64,000 nt of DNA from Arcicella gelida (GCF_034931025.1 NZ_JAYGIL010000003.1:124001-188000), one strand, 5' to 3'; positions 8,121-17,267 are shown, counted from the first letter of the stretch. A program made the numbers and translations. The notes: generated by a model not told the origin, from the letters alone.

Positions 8121-9173
8121 TTAAATTCCTAAAATCTTCTTATTCAATTCTATATCAGCACCACCACCAGCAAAATCATCAAAAACTTTAGATGTCGCTT
8201 GGATGATGTGAGAATCAATAAATGGAGCACCTTCAGTAGCACCTTGAACGGGGTCTTTAATAGCACATTCCCATTCTAACACAGCCCAGCCATCATAACC
8301 GTATTGTGTAAGTTTAGAGAAAATAGAGCCAAAATCTACTTGTCCATCACCCAAAGAACGGAAACGACCAGCACGATTTACCCATGACTGATAGCCACCA
8401 TAAACACCTTGTTTTCCAGTTGGATTAAATTCAGCATCTTTTACATGGAACATCTTGATTCTTTCGTGATAGAAATCAATGTATTGTAAGTAATCCAAAC
8501 ATTGCAATACAAAGTGAGATGGGTCATAAAGTAAGTTGGCACGTTTGTGACCGCCTACTTTTTCCAAGAACATTTCAAAAGTAACGCCATCGTGCAAATC
8601 TTCGCCTGGATGAATTTCGTAACAAAGGTCCACACCAGCGTCCTCAAATGCATTCAAAATTGGTAACCAACGGTTTCCTAATTCTGTAAAGCCTTGGTCA
8701 ACCAAACCAGCAGGACGTTGTGGCCAAGGATAAACTGTATGCCACATCAAAGCACCCGAGAAAGTAGCATGAGCGTTCAAACCTAAGTTTTGCGAGGCTT
8801 TCGCAGCATATTTCAATTGTTGCACAGCCCATTCAGTACGAGCTTTCGGATTTCCTTTTACTGAATCTGGTGCGAAACCATCGAACATTACATCATAAGC
8901 GGGGTTTACTGCCACCAACTGTCCTTGTAAGTGCGTTGAAAGTTCAGTGATTTGGACACCTTTATCCGCCAACTTCCCTTTCAATTCATCGCAATAGGTT
9001 TTTGATTCTGCGGCTAATTGAAGGTCAATCGCACGAGCATCCCAAGTAGGAATTTGTACTCCTTTATAGCCTAAATCAGCCACCCAAGACGTGATAGAAT
9101 CAAGCGAATTAAACGGCTCAGTATTATCTAAAAATTGTGCTAAAAATATAGCAGGACCTTTGATTGTTTTCAT
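8121..9173 (-). CDS. Sugar phosphate isomerase/epimerase (xylose-isomerase-like TIM barrel)
   Basis: A 350-residue protein of the AP-endonuclease-2/xylose-isomerase-like TIM-barrel superfamily. Visible metal-site segments are YEIHPGEDLHDG, LLYDPSHFVLQ, MFHVKDAEF and AVLEWECAIKDP, which supply Glu, Asp and His ligands at barrel strand ends. Members isomerise or epimerise keto-sugars and inositol derivatives. A MocA-type oxidoreductase follows upstream in the same direction with one small gene between them, a pairing common in carbohydrate catabolism. No signal peptide seen, so cytoplasmic. Exact substrate unknown. Confidence 0.8.
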   Translation of the reverse strand: MKTIKGPAIFLAQFLDNTEPFNSLDSITSWVADLGYKGVQIPTWDARAIDLQLAAESKTYCDELKGKLADKGVQITELSTHLQGQLVAVNPAYDVMFDGFAPDSVKGNPKARTEWAVQQLKYAAKASQNLGLNAHATFSGALMWHTVYPWPQRPAGLVDQGFTELGNRWLPILNAFEDAGVDLCYEIHPGEDLHDGVTFEMFLEKVGGHKRANLLYDPSHFVLQCLDYLQYIDFYHERIKMFHVKDAEFNPTGKQGVYGGYQSWVNRAGRFRSLGDGQVDFGSIFSKLTQYGYDGWAVLEWECAIKDPVQGATEGAPFIDSHIIQATSKVFDDFAGGGADIELNKKILGI

Positions 9174-9181
9174 GAAAAATT

Positions 9182-9204
9182 GTGAGTTGTGAATGAGTGA
9201 GTTA
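9182..9204. repeat. Left inverted repeat bounding the S23-type gene
   Basis: GTGAGTTGTGAATGAGTGAG plus three further bases. Its reverse complement matches 9671-9693 with one mismatch in 23. The stop codon of the enclosed gene lies inside it. Confidence 0.65.
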
Positions 9205-9606
9205 AGAGTTAATACCCTTTTTTTTCAATAATTCTCCTGTTGTTTTTCTGGATTTTGAAAGAATCTTCAAAATTTCATGTCCTTCATCCATTAAGCTTTT
9301 TAGCTTTGCTTCATGGAAAAAGTTGGCATCTATTGAATATTCCAACCAAAATATACTTTCATCAAGTTCTTCGATGACAATACTTAATTTGGCAAAAAAC
9401 TCTTTATTACTTCTGGCTCTTCTTACAGCTCGATAGTTTGCAACTGAAGATGCTGACGAACGAGCTAATTGTCGAGCAATATTTTTAGCAGATAGAGATT
9501 TTGAAAATAGTTCATCACATACAGGAATACATCTGAGTCCAAAGTTTTTAACTCTTTGGAACATTCTTTCTGCAAATTCGTGCTGTGCATGACTATTTTC
9601 CATCAA
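9202..9606 (-). CDS. Four helix bundle protein (S23 / 23S rRNA intervening-sequence type)
   Basis: A 134-residue, highly helical protein. ARQLARSSASSVANYRAVRRARSNKEFFAKLSIV is split here by description only: the SASSVANYR segment and the following EFxxKLxIxxEELDES pattern are the marks of this family (known in Bacteroidota both inside rRNA and free in the genome). It probably forms homopentamers; its cellular role is not settled. It interrupts what would otherwise be a two-gene sugar operon, and 23-base inverted repeats bound it, so it may be an insertion. Confidence 0.8.
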   Translation of the reverse strand: MMENSHAQHEFAERMFQRVKNFGLRCIPVCDELFSKSLSAKNIARQLARSSASSVANYRAVRRARSNKEFFAKLSIVIEELDESIFWLEYSIDANFFHEAKLKSLMDEGHEILKILSKSRKTTGELLKKKGINS

Positions 9607-9670
9607 TCATCTGTTTAGTGTAGTTCAAAAGAGTGAGCTGTGAATTAATGAATGTAACTACAATATTCAC

Positions 9671-9693
9671 TAACTCACTAATTCACAACTCAC
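9671..9693. repeat. Right inverted repeat bounding the S23-type gene
   Basis: TAACTCACTAATTCACAACT plus three further bases, the inverted partner of 9182-9204 (22 of 23 positions). A weaker copy of the motif (GAGTGAGCTGTGAATTAATG) lies just before it at about 9630-9650, and related sequence occurs at about 14757-14803. Confidence 0.65.
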
Positions 9694-9700
9694 TAAATAT

Positions 9701-10846
9701 CTATACCTTCACCCAGCTTTGACTTCTATGGCTATCAAGGATTCTTTCGCAGATTAATAATTCTCTGTAACCATCCGCAAAAGTTGGATAGTTTGGTTTT
9801 TCTGGTTGTTTTCCAGCGGCTACCGCAGCATATACCTCTTTGAATAATTGTTTTGAAGTATCAGGGAAGCCTTCGTTGTGTCCACCCGGGAAAGTCATTA
9901 AAGCACTTGCTTCTGGATAAGCCAAAGAAGGATCACGCATTAACGATTGGTTGTAACCATCACGATTACCAATCCAAAGTTCGTTTGGTGCTTCTGAGTT
10001 GAATGCAAATGTTTTCTTCCCTCCAGAAATCTCTAATTTCAATTGGTTTTTACGTCCAGCCGAAACTTGAGAAACTGTTACAGAGCCACGATTTCCGTTA
10101 TCAAAACGCAATAAAACGTTGGCTGTATCTTCCGTAGTAATTGTTACATCAGCGTAATCTTCTGGTTGAAGCATTTTGCCTGAATACGTTTCTACTGGTT
10201 TCAAAGGCTTCTTACGAGTTTTGTGAATGGTATTAAAATCCGCCATTACTTCTACCGTTTTCAAGCCAGTGATATACTCGATAATATCCATCAAGTGTGA
10301 CCCAATATCAGCAATCGCACGAGAATCTCCAGATTTATCTGGTTCTAAACGCCAGTTATAATCAGTTTCATAAAATAACCAGTCTTGTAAATAAGAACCA
10401 ATTACTGAATACACATCTCCTAAATCTCCTTTTTCACGCATGGTTTTCATTTGGCGAACCAAAGGATAATAACGCAAATTGAAGTGAACTGCATTTACCA
10501 AACCTGTTTCAGCAGCTAAGGCTACTAATTCTTCAGCCTCGTGTAAATCTTTAGCTAATGGTTTTTCACAAACAACGTGTTTCCCAGCTAATAAAGCTGC
10601 TTTTGATTGTGAGTAATGTAAAAAGTTTGGAGTACAAATATGAACACAAACAATGTCTTCCATTGCCAATAATTGATCAAACGTACACGGACGCTCGATA
10701 CCTAATTGTGCAGCCTTAGCAGTCGCTAATTCAATATTTACTTCACAAAGTGCTGTCACTTCTACATTTGGAAGTCTTCTTAATGCCTCAATATGAGCAG
10801 GTCCGATAAACCCAGTTCCGACTACGCCGACTTTGATTTTTTCCAT
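9701..10846 (-). CDS. Gfo/Idh/MocA family NAD(P)-dependent oxidoreductase
   Basis: A 381-residue protein. Residues ~3-125 form the Rossmann domain, with VGVVGTGFIGPAHIEALRRL as the dinucleotide loop and VCEKPLAKD containing the conserved lysine. The rest is the C-terminal alpha/beta dimerisation domain (DIGSHLMDIIEYITG with its active-site histidine). Such enzymes oxidise or reduce sugar hydroxyls. The sugar isomerase-like gene at 8121-9173 lies downstream on the same strand, suggesting a shared catabolic step. No signal peptide, so cytoplasmic. Substrate unknown. Confidence 0.87.
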   Translation of the reverse strand: MEKIKVGVVGTGFIGPAHIEALRRLPNVEVTALCEVNIELATAKAAQLGIERPCTFDQLLAMEDIVCVHICTPNFLHYSQSKAALLAGKHVVCEKPLAKDLHEAEELVALAAETGLVNAVHFNLRYYPLVRQMKTMREKGDLGDVYSVIGSYLQDWLFYETDYNWRLEPDKSGDSRAIADIGSHLMDIIEYITGLKTVEVMADFNTIHKTRKKPLKPVETYSGKMLQPEDYADVTITTEDTANVLLRFDNGNRGSVTVSQVSAGRKNQLKLEISGGKKTFAFNSEAPNELWIGNRDGYNQSLMRDPSLAYPEASALMTFPGGHNEGFPDTSKQLFKEVYAAVAAGKQPEKPNYPTFADGYRELLICERILDSHRSQSWVKV

Positions 10847-10999
10847 GGTTAAATAATTGTTATTTGGATAAGTATTCTCTTTTGATTGAAATTATGTGGG
10901 ATAATAATATTTTTCTACATTCAAATCCTTCAAATATAATTAACATTTATCAGGAATATTGAGGTTTTGTACTGTTTAGATTGGATTTAGTTTTATTGC

Positions 11000-12064
11000 T
11001 TATTTTTTAAACAATGCCACATCTGCCTGCATCATATCGTCAACTAATCCTTTTAAATCGTATTTAGGAGTCCAACCTAATTTTGATTGACATTTTGCAG
11101 GATCTCCAATGAGTAATTCTACCTCAGTTGGACGGAAATATCTTTCATCTACAGAAACTACTACTTTCCCAATTTCTACTTGGTATTCAGGATTGTGACA
11201 AGCTACTACTTTCCCAATTTCATTGACTCCATCTCCTTCAAATCCAATTTCAATACCTAAATAAGCAAATGCCATTCTTACAAATTCACGCACACGAGTG
11301 GTTACTCCAGTAGCTATGACAAAATCTTCAGGTACCTCTTGTTGTAAAATTAACCACATGGCTTCTACATAGTCTTTGGCATGTCCCCAGTCACGTTGAG
11401 CATCCAAATTTCCTAAGTATAATTGTTCTTGTTGTCCCAGAGCAATTTGCGAAACAGCACGAGTAATTTTACGGGTTACAAAAGTTTCTCCACGCAAAGG
11501 CGATTCATGGTTAAATAAAATACCATTTACGGCAAACATTCCATAAGCTTCACGATAGTTTACTGTAATCCAGTAAGCATATAATTTAGCAACAGCGTAA
11601 GGTGAGCGTGGATAAAATGGAGTAGTTTCAGATTGTGGAACTTCTTGAACCAAACCGTATAGTTCAGAAGTAGAAGCTTGATATATTTTAGTTTTTTTAT
11701 TCAAACCCAATAATCGAACAGCCTCAAGAACTCTTAAAGTACCAATACCATCAACTTGAGCCGTATATTCGGGTTCATCAAAAGAAACCTTTACGTGCGA
11801 CATCGCCCCAAGATTATAAATCTCATCTGGTTGAACTTCTTGAATAATTCTGATAATATTAGTTGAATCACTCAAATCACCATAATGAAGTATAAATTTT
11901 ACTCCATCTTCATGTAAATCTTCATAAAGATGATCAATCCTTTGTGTATTAATTAATGAACTTCTTCGCTTGATACCATGTACTTCATAGCCTTTAGAGA
12001 GGAGTAATTCTGCTAAATATGCACCGTCTTGACCGGTGATACCTGTAATAAGAGCTTTTTTCAT
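11000..12064 (-). CDS. gmd: GDP-mannose 4,6-dehydratase
   Basis: About 354 residues from MKKALITGITGQDG (ATG at 12064; an ATG three codons earlier is less typical). It is an extended short-chain dehydrogenase that converts GDP-mannose to GDP-4-keto-6-deoxymannose, the precursor of GDP-fucose, rhamnose and perosamine. The TGITGQDGAYLAE loop binds NADP; STSELYG carries the Thr/Ser and Glu of the active site; YPRSPYAVAKLYAYW carries the Tyr-x-x-x-Lys pair. Length is normal. It fits the polysaccharide functions at the left of the window. A GC-rich potential hairpin lies in its leader (12074-12107). Confidence 0.93.
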   Translation of the reverse strand: MKKALITGITGQDGAYLAELLLSKGYEVHGIKRRSSLINTQRIDHLYEDLHEDGVKFILHYGDLSDSTNIIRIIQEVQPDEIYNLGAMSHVKVSFDEPEYTAQVDGIGTLRVLEAVRLLGLNKKTKIYQASTSELYGLVQEVPQSETTPFYPRSPYAVAKLYAYWITVNYREAYGMFAVNGILFNHESPLRGETFVTRKITRAVSQIALGQQEQLYLGNLDAQRDWGHAKDYVEAMWLILQQEVPEDFVIATGVTTRVREFVRMAFAYLGIEIGFEGDGVNEIGKVVACHNPEYQVEIGKVVVSVDERYFRPTEVELLIGDPAKCQSKLGWTPKYDLKGLVDDMMQADVALFKK

Positions 12065-12178
12065 GTAGTCCAACCCCTGCCCAAGAGGGATTTTAATTTT
12101 GGGGGCAATTAAAAATTAAATGTGATTTTATTCAATACAAAAATACTAAACCAAAAAGCTAAAACCCAAGTTCTTACC

Positions 12179-12754
12179 TTATTTAACTAGGATTCCTCTT
12201 TTTATTTCTACTCTGTCGGGCAATATCATTGCCGAAGGAAAATTTTCTTTAATCGTCACAAAGTATCTTTCGGCATCCATTCTGTTTAGAAAATCACCAA
12301 TTTTTACTTTGTAAATCGGTTGTTGATAGCTAATATAAGGGTATATTTCTGGATAAGTTTGGTAAGTATAAATCTTGGCATCATCAGCGGCTTTTCTGTC
12401 ATTTCCTACATAAATCTGGATTCTGAAACCATTTGCGTAGCGAATACTTTTATTTTTAAGCGAAATAGTATCTAAGATAGCATCCAGTTTTTTATTGATG
12501 TGCATAGGCTCTTCGGTTAAATAAGCCTTTTTTGTATTCTTTTTCGGATAATTTAGCGTATCATTTGCCTCGTTTAGTTGTTTGTATTTAGGCAAATATT
12601 GCGATAAATCTTCTTCGTAAATTTTATCTATTTTTTTATGGGATGATTTTGTGCTGGCAGAAGTAGAGCCACCTTTGCTAGAAACAACCTTGGAGGAACA
12701 AGCACTTAGAATTACTAAAAATATGGATAGACAAATAAAAAGAAAGCGTTGCAT
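12179..12754 (-). CDS. SPOR-domain lipoprotein
   Basis: A 191-residue lipoprotein. The signal ends in a lipobox (LSAC, Cys near residue 19). A Ser/Lys-rich linker follows. The C-terminal ~80 residues match a SPOR fold: FRIQIYVGNDRKAADDAK, then YKVKIGDFLNRMDAERYF and a final short strand. SPOR domains bind denuded glycan strands of septal peptidoglycan, so the protein is probably an outer-membrane lipoprotein facing the periplasm. It is divergent from murB. No operon partner is obvious. Confidence 0.75.
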   Translation of the reverse strand: MQRFLFICLSIFLVILSACSSKVVSSKGGSTSASTKSSHKKIDKIYEEDLSQYLPKYKQLNEANDTLNYPKKNTKKAYLTEEPMHINKKLDAILDTISLKNKSIRYANGFRIQIYVGNDRKAADDAKIYTYQTYPEIYPYISYQQPIYKVKIGDFLNRMDAERYFVTIKENFPSAMILPDRVEIKRGILVK

Positions 12755-12831
12755 ATAATATTGAGTTTTTCAGATAGACTTTTGGTGGCTTGAAAAGAAG
12801 TATTCATCAAAGATACAATTTTTGACAAAAA

Positions 12832-12861
12832 CTTGAAATATCCTTTTTCATTGTAACTTTG
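12832..12861 (+). promoter_or_regulatory. Bacteroidota-type promoter for murB
   Basis: A -7 element TAACTTTG (12854-12861) fits the TAnnTTTG consensus, and CTTG (12832-12835) lies 18 bases upstream as a -33 element. The transcript would start about 45 bases before the ATG at 12913, which supports that start over the non-ATG alternative at 12859. Confidence 0.55.
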
Positions 12862-12912
12862 TTTCCGCTATTGAGCATCCTTAATTCTGATTTTTTGATT
12901 TCTAAAAAACCC

Positions 12913-13929
12913 ATGAATATTCAACAAAATATTTCTTTAAAACCCTTCAATACTTTTGGTCTGGAAGCTTCTGCACAATATTTTGTTGAAGTAAATACTG
13001 TTGAAGAACTGAAAGATATTCTCCAAAATCCTAATTTCAAGAACCTTGATAAATTGTTTTTAGGAGGCGGAAGTAATTTGCTACTTACCAAGAATTACGA
13101 AGGATTGGTGATAAAAATTGCCTTAAAAGGAATTGAAAAGGTTTTTGAAGACGAAAAATCTGTTCATATCAAAGCGGGTGCAGGTGAAGTTTGGCATCAA
13201 TTTGTAATGTTTTGTGTAGAGCATCATTATGCGGGTATCGAAAATCTTTCCCTCATTCCGGGTACAGTTGGTGCTGCACCCATGCAAAATATTGGTGCTT
13301 ATGGCGTAGAAATCAAAGATGTTTTTCAGGAATTAGAAGCCCTTAATCTGGAAACGCTTGAAATTGAAACCTTTAGTTTAACCGATTGTCAGTTTGGTTA
13401 TCGTGAAAGTGTTTTTAAACATTCTTTGAAAGGAAAATATGTGATTACTTCCGTCACTTTTCATTTGAATAAAGTGCCTACTTTCAAGACTGCTTATGGC
13501 GACATTCAAAAAACGTTGGCAGAAATGAATGTCACGGCACTTTCAATCAAAGCCGTAAGCGATGCCGTCATTTCAATTCGTAAAAGTAAATTACCAGACC
13601 CAGCCGAAATTGGTAATTCTGGAAGTTTTTTCAAAAATCCAGAAATTCCGATTGAACAATACAAACAAATTTTGATAGAATATCCAACCTTACCAAGTTA
13701 CCCAATCAATGAAAGTACTGTAAAAGTGCCAGCGGGTTGGTTGATAGAACAAGCAGGTTGGAAAGGTTTTAGAGATGGACAAATTGGCGTTCATGCTCGT
13801 CAGGCTTTGGTTTTGGTAAATTATGGCGGTGGCAATGGCAACGAAATCAAGAAATTAGCAGAAAAAGTACAGGAATCAGTGTTGGATAAATTTGGCATCA
13901 AATTAAGTCCAGAAGTAAATTATATATAA
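12913..13929 (+). CDS. murB: UDP-N-acetylmuramate dehydrogenase
   Basis: A 338-residue flavoenzyme that reduces UDP-GlcNAc-enolpyruvate to UDP-MurNAc with NADPH in cytoplasmic peptidoglycan synthesis. Seen are LKPFNTFGLEASAQYFV at the start, LGGGSNLLL and IENLSLIPGTVGAAPMQNIG of the FAD domain, GYRESVFK, and GNSGSFFKNP, whose Ser is the likely proton donor. Length and the C-terminal region fit the E. coli-like type. The ATG at 12913 is chosen because it follows a promoter and begins at the family's usual N-terminus. kdsA follows after 12 bases, likely the same transcript. Confidence 0.93.
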   Translation: MNIQQNISLKPFNTFGLEASAQYFVEVNTVEELKDILQNPNFKNLDKLFLGGGSNLLLTKNYEGLVIKIALKGIEKVFEDEKSVHIKAGAGEVWHQFVMFCVEHHYAGIENLSLIPGTVGAAPMQNIGAYGVEIKDVFQELEALNLETLEIETFSLTDCQFGYRESVFKHSLKGKYVITSVTFHLNKVPTFKTAYGDIQKTLAEMNVTALSIKAVSDAVISIRKSKLPDPAEIGNSGSFFKNPEIPIEQYKQILIEYPTLPSYPINESTVKVPAGWLIEQAGWKGFRDGQIGVHARQALVLVNYGGGNGNEIKKLAEKVQESVLDKFGIKLSPEVNYI

Positions 13930-13941
13930 AACATCTCAAGA

Positions 13942-14751
13942 ATGAACATCCCAAAATTAAAACATACCGACACGAATAATTTCTTCTTGATGGCAGGAAG
14001 TTGTGCCATTGAAAGCCGTGATTTGGCTTTTGAAATTGCTGAAAAAATCAAAGGTATCACCGACCAATTTGGCATTCCTTATATCTTCAAAGGTTCGTAT
14101 CGCAAGGCAAATCGTACTAAATTAGATTCTTTTACAGGGATTGGAGACATTACTGCTTTAGAAATTTTACAAGAAATTGGCAATCATTACGATTTGCCAA
14201 CCGTAACCGATATTCACGAATCGCAAGAAGCAGAAATGGCAGCCAAGTATGTGGATGTATTGCAAATTCCAGCTTTTTTGTGTCGTCAAACAGATTTATT
14301 GGCTGCTGCTGCTCGTACTGGAAAAGCGGTAAATATCAAAAAAGGGCAATTCATGGCAGGTGTTTCTATGAAATTTGCCGTTGAAAAAATCTTGCATGAA
14401 AACCCTTCAGCACAAGTATTTTTAACAGACAGAGGAAACTCTTTTGGTTACGGTGATTTAGTGGTTGACTATCGTAACATTCCTGAAATGCAAGCACATG
14501 GTGTTCCTGTGGTGATGGATTGTACACACTCTTTACAAAGACCAAACCAAACAACTGGCGTAACTGGTGGACAACCAAAAATGATTGAAACCATTGCTAA
14601 AGCAGCAATTGCAGTAGGAGCGGATGGTATTTTTATCGAAACGCATCCAAATCCTGCCATCGCAAAATCTGACGGAGCAAATATGTTGCCTTTAGATAAA
14701 TTGGAAGAATTATTAGAAAAACTGGTAAGAGTACGCCAAGCGGTGATATAA
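13942..14751 (+). CDS. kdsA: 3-deoxy-8-phosphooctulonate synthase (KDO-8-P synthase)
   Basis: A 269-residue TIM-barrel enzyme that condenses PEP with arabinose-5-phosphate to make KDO-8-phosphate, the lipid A-core sugar precursor. Family segments: FFLMAGSCAIESRDLAFEIA, FKGSYRKANRT, the CRQTDLL region, VNIKKGQFM, VMDCTHSLQRPNQTTGVTGG and FIETHPNP. The basic and acidic residues that bind PEP and the pentose phosphate are all present. It shows the genome makes KDO and hence a lipopolysaccharide. It lies 12 bases after murB, joining two envelope pathways in one unit. Confidence 0.95.
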   Translation: MNIPKLKHTDTNNFFLMAGSCAIESRDLAFEIAEKIKGITDQFGIPYIFKGSYRKANRTKLDSFTGIGDITALEILQEIGNHYDLPTVTDIHESQEAEMAAKYVDVLQIPAFLCRQTDLLAAAARTGKAVNIKKGQFMAGVSMKFAVEKILHENPSAQVFLTDRGNSFGYGDLVVDYRNIPEMQAHGVPVVMDCTHSLQRPNQTTGVTGGQPKMIETIAKAAIAVGADGIFIETHPNPAIAKSDGANMLPLDKLEELLEKLVRVRQAVI

Positions 14752-14853
14752 TTTAGTGATTGAGTGAGTTATGAATTAGTGATTGTTTTCACTCACTCAC
14801 AATTGAAAACAATTCCTCAAAGTTTGTTTACATAAAATCTTTTTCCAAAAACA

Positions 14854-16239
14854 ATGTTCAGAAAAATTTTCATTCCAACTTTTCTTGGCGTAATGATGTC
14901 TTTGTTTTCGATGTCTGTTCCTGCATCGTATGCTGTTGAAAAATCTTTTCAAGAACCTGTTACAAAAGTGGCACAAAACTTTCCTGAAAAGTTTGAAACG
15001 GCTTCAAAAAACAGCTACGCAATTGATGTTGTAAGTACTGCTTCGGGAGAATGGACATTTGACAATGCGATGATTGGAGGTTCTGATAACGACGCTAAAA
15101 ATGGAGAAAAGTCCGTCAGAATGAAGGAAAAGGCTAAACTGACAATGAATTTTGATATTCCGACGGGTATTCAGCAAGTAAAGCTAAAGTACGGTGTTTA
15201 TCAAACAGATGAAGAAGCTAGCTTTGAACTATGGGTTTCAACCAACGCTGGCAAGGCTTGGATGAAAATGGGAAAAGCCATAAAAGCAACGAATAAAAAA
15301 CTAAAAATAGTAACCTTTGAAGTACTTACCAAAAAGCCAAGTAGAATAGAAATCAGAAAAACCGACGATACAGAAAACCGCCTAAATATTGATGATATTA
15401 GTGTTGTTACTTATTCAAGCACTGTTAAATCGCCGAATATTTCTACTACTGTTCAAGAGCCAATATTACTTATTTCAAAACCTACACGTGATAATAATTT
15501 AGCTTTAGGAAATCCGTCAAAAGCTGTTTCTAGTACTTCTTCACCGAATAATTTTTTGATGACAAAAACATCCTATTCGCTTTCTTATAATAAAAGTAAA
15601 AACATTGCGAATTGGGTTTCTTGGCATTTAAGTAAGGCTTGGAAAGGTGATGCGGCTCGTCAGAATAATTTTCGTGCTGATAATACATTACCAGAAGGAT
15701 GGTATCAAGTAAATCCGAGAGATTATTCAGATACAGGCTTTGATAGAGGTCATTTATGTCCTTCAGATGATAGAGATGGCAATCCCGAAGAAAACCAAGA
15801 GACTTTTTTTATGACCAACATGGTGCCACAAGCTCCTGAAAACAACAGAGGGATTTGGAAACATTTAGAAGAATATACAAGAACATTACTCGACCAAGGA
15901 AATGAATTATACATTTTAGCAGGAACGCTCGGACAAGGTGGAACAGGAACAAATGGCACAACAAAAACAATTGGCAAAAATAACAATGTTGTAGTGCCAG
16001 CCACTATTTGGAAAGTAATTGTAGTATTGCCAGTTGGCGACAAAGATGTTGTGAGAATCAACACCACAACAAGAGTAATTGCGGTAAATATGCCCAATCA
16101 GAATTCGGTTGGAGCGGAAGATTGGAAAAAATATAGAATATCTGTAGATGAATTAGAACGCTTGACGGGTTATGATTTTCTATCAAACGTTCCTACAAAT
16201 ATTCAACAGGTAATTGAGAATGTTGTTGATAAGGAGTAA
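14854..16239 (+). CDS. Secreted DNA/RNA non-specific endonuclease
   Basis: A 461-residue protein with an N-terminal signal peptide (about residues 1-28, ending near PASYA). Residues ~45-200 form a beta-rich region without a recognised name. The C-terminal half (about 240-450) is a NUC-type endonuclease: DRGH (D297-H300), whose His is the general base, then FMTNMVPQAPENNRG, the Asn-containing metal site. Such enzymes digest extracellular DNA and RNA for nutrients or defence. The nuclease call is firm; the role of the N-terminal region is not. Confidence 0.85.
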   Translation: MFRKIFIPTFLGVMMSLFSMSVPASYAVEKSFQEPVTKVAQNFPEKFETASKNSYAIDVVSTASGEWTFDNAMIGGSDNDAKNGEKSVRMKEKAKLTMNFDIPTGIQQVKLKYGVYQTDEEASFELWVSTNAGKAWMKMGKAIKATNKKLKIVTFEVLTKKPSRIEIRKTDDTENRLNIDDISVVTYSSTVKSPNISTTVQEPILLISKPTRDNNLALGNPSKAVSSTSSPNNFLMTKTSYSLSYNKSKNIANWVSWHLSKAWKGDAARQNNFRADNTLPEGWYQVNPRDYSDTGFDRGHLCPSDDRDGNPEENQETFFMTNMVPQAPENNRGIWKHLEEYTRTLLDQGNELYILAGTLGQGGTGTNGTTKTIGKNNNVVVPATIWKVIVVLPVGDKDVVRINTTTRVIAVNMPNQNSVGAEDWKKYRISVDELERLTGYDFLSNVPTNIQQVIENVVDKE

Positions 16240-16370
16240 TTATACCTGATGATTTACCTTATCTTTATTTTTGAAATCAATTGTCAAAACCTGTTGCTTT
16301 GCACGCAAAGCTCATCGCTATTTAACAACTTAATTTAAGTTTTTTTAAGAATTTTTCAGGGGAAAACTAT

Positions 16371-16400
16371 TTTAAATTGTCGTGATTTTGACAATTTAAA
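16371..16400. promoter_or_regulatory. Operator-like inverted repeat upstream of the 16461-17267 gene
   Basis: Perfect 11-base arms TTTAAATTGTC (16371-16381) and GACAATTTAAA (16390-16400) around an 8-base loop, followed by a TAnnTTTG-like element TAATTTTG. A dyad of this size just upstream of a promoter suggests a regulator site, though a terminator of the nuclease gene is also possible. Confidence 0.4.
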
Positions 16401-16460
16401 AATTAATTTTGCGTTTGAATATAATTGATGAAAATGAGATTTCATTTTTGCCCTTGTCCT

Positions 16461-17267
16461 ATGAAACGATTTATACATTTAACCATAATCTTATGCGCTA
16501 CATCTTTGGGTGTAAGGGCTCAATCTGATAGTCTCAAATTTATTACGATTTCTCCAACAGGTTCAATCAAAAATATTGACTGGTTAGAGAAAAATACTGT
16601 TGGTCAATTTGGCATCGACTTCAAAATTCAACCCAATAAAAAAGTTAATATTACACTTGGCTCAGCACTCTTCAGAACAATCGGAGCAAGTGTTTTAACT
16701 CCTTCAAATCCAGCGGCTTTTTATGCTAGTTACGATAAATTTGGTACTAATCAAGGTTTTGTAACTGCAACGCCCAAAACTACATACAGTGGAGGTTTTA
16801 TCAATGCAGATGTGGGAATTCCATTCAAATTAAAAGATAGTTCAAACATTAGTATTGAACCGTTTTTGGGTTTGGAAGGAAAAATTTGGCAACGTACTAC
16901 CGATTATGGAACAGAAGGCGGGCCTTTATTGGTAGAAGAAAAGTATAAATTCCTTTCACCTTCTTTTGGTGCAAAATTGAATTATTCAACGAAGTCTAAA
17001 GTGAAACTTACTTTAAGAATCTCTGGAAGTTATCCGATTGTTTCTAAATTGAAATTGGACGAAAAGAATCTTAATTTACCTAATGCTGAATTAGACTTAA
17101 AACGACAGTTATCTCCATCCGTTGAAATTGGTGCAAAAATCAAAAAGCTAACCATCAAGCTCCGTTACGAAAGAATCAATTTTGGTTCTTCAGATTCTTT
17201 AAGAGGTTTTGCAACACCATCTTCAAGAGCCAATGTATCAGGAGTATCAGTTAGCTATGATTTTTAA
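16461..17267 (+). CDS. Outer-membrane beta-barrel-like protein, unknown
   Basis: About 268 residues, starting MKRFIHLTIILCATSLGVRA, a typical signal peptide; the ATG at 16461 is preferred over upstream ones that put a polar Cys-rich stretch in front. The mature part is beta-rich, with alternating hydrophobic strands (KLTLRISGSYPIVSKL, LTIKLRYERINFGSS) and ends in SVSYDF, the terminal Phe common in outer-membrane barrels. Substrate or function unknown. Confidence 0.6.
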   Translation: MKRFIHLTIILCATSLGVRAQSDSLKFITISPTGSIKNIDWLEKNTVGQFGIDFKIQPNKKVNITLGSALFRTIGASVLTPSNPAAFYASYDKFGTNQGFVTATPKTTYSGGFINADVGIPFKLKDSSNISIEPFLGLEGKIWQRTTDYGTEGGPLLVEEKYKFLSPSFGAKLNYSTKSKVKLTLRISGSYPIVSKLKLDEKNLNLPNAELDLKRQLSPSVEIGAKIKKLTIKLRYERINFGSSDSLRGFATPSSRANVSGVSVSYDF

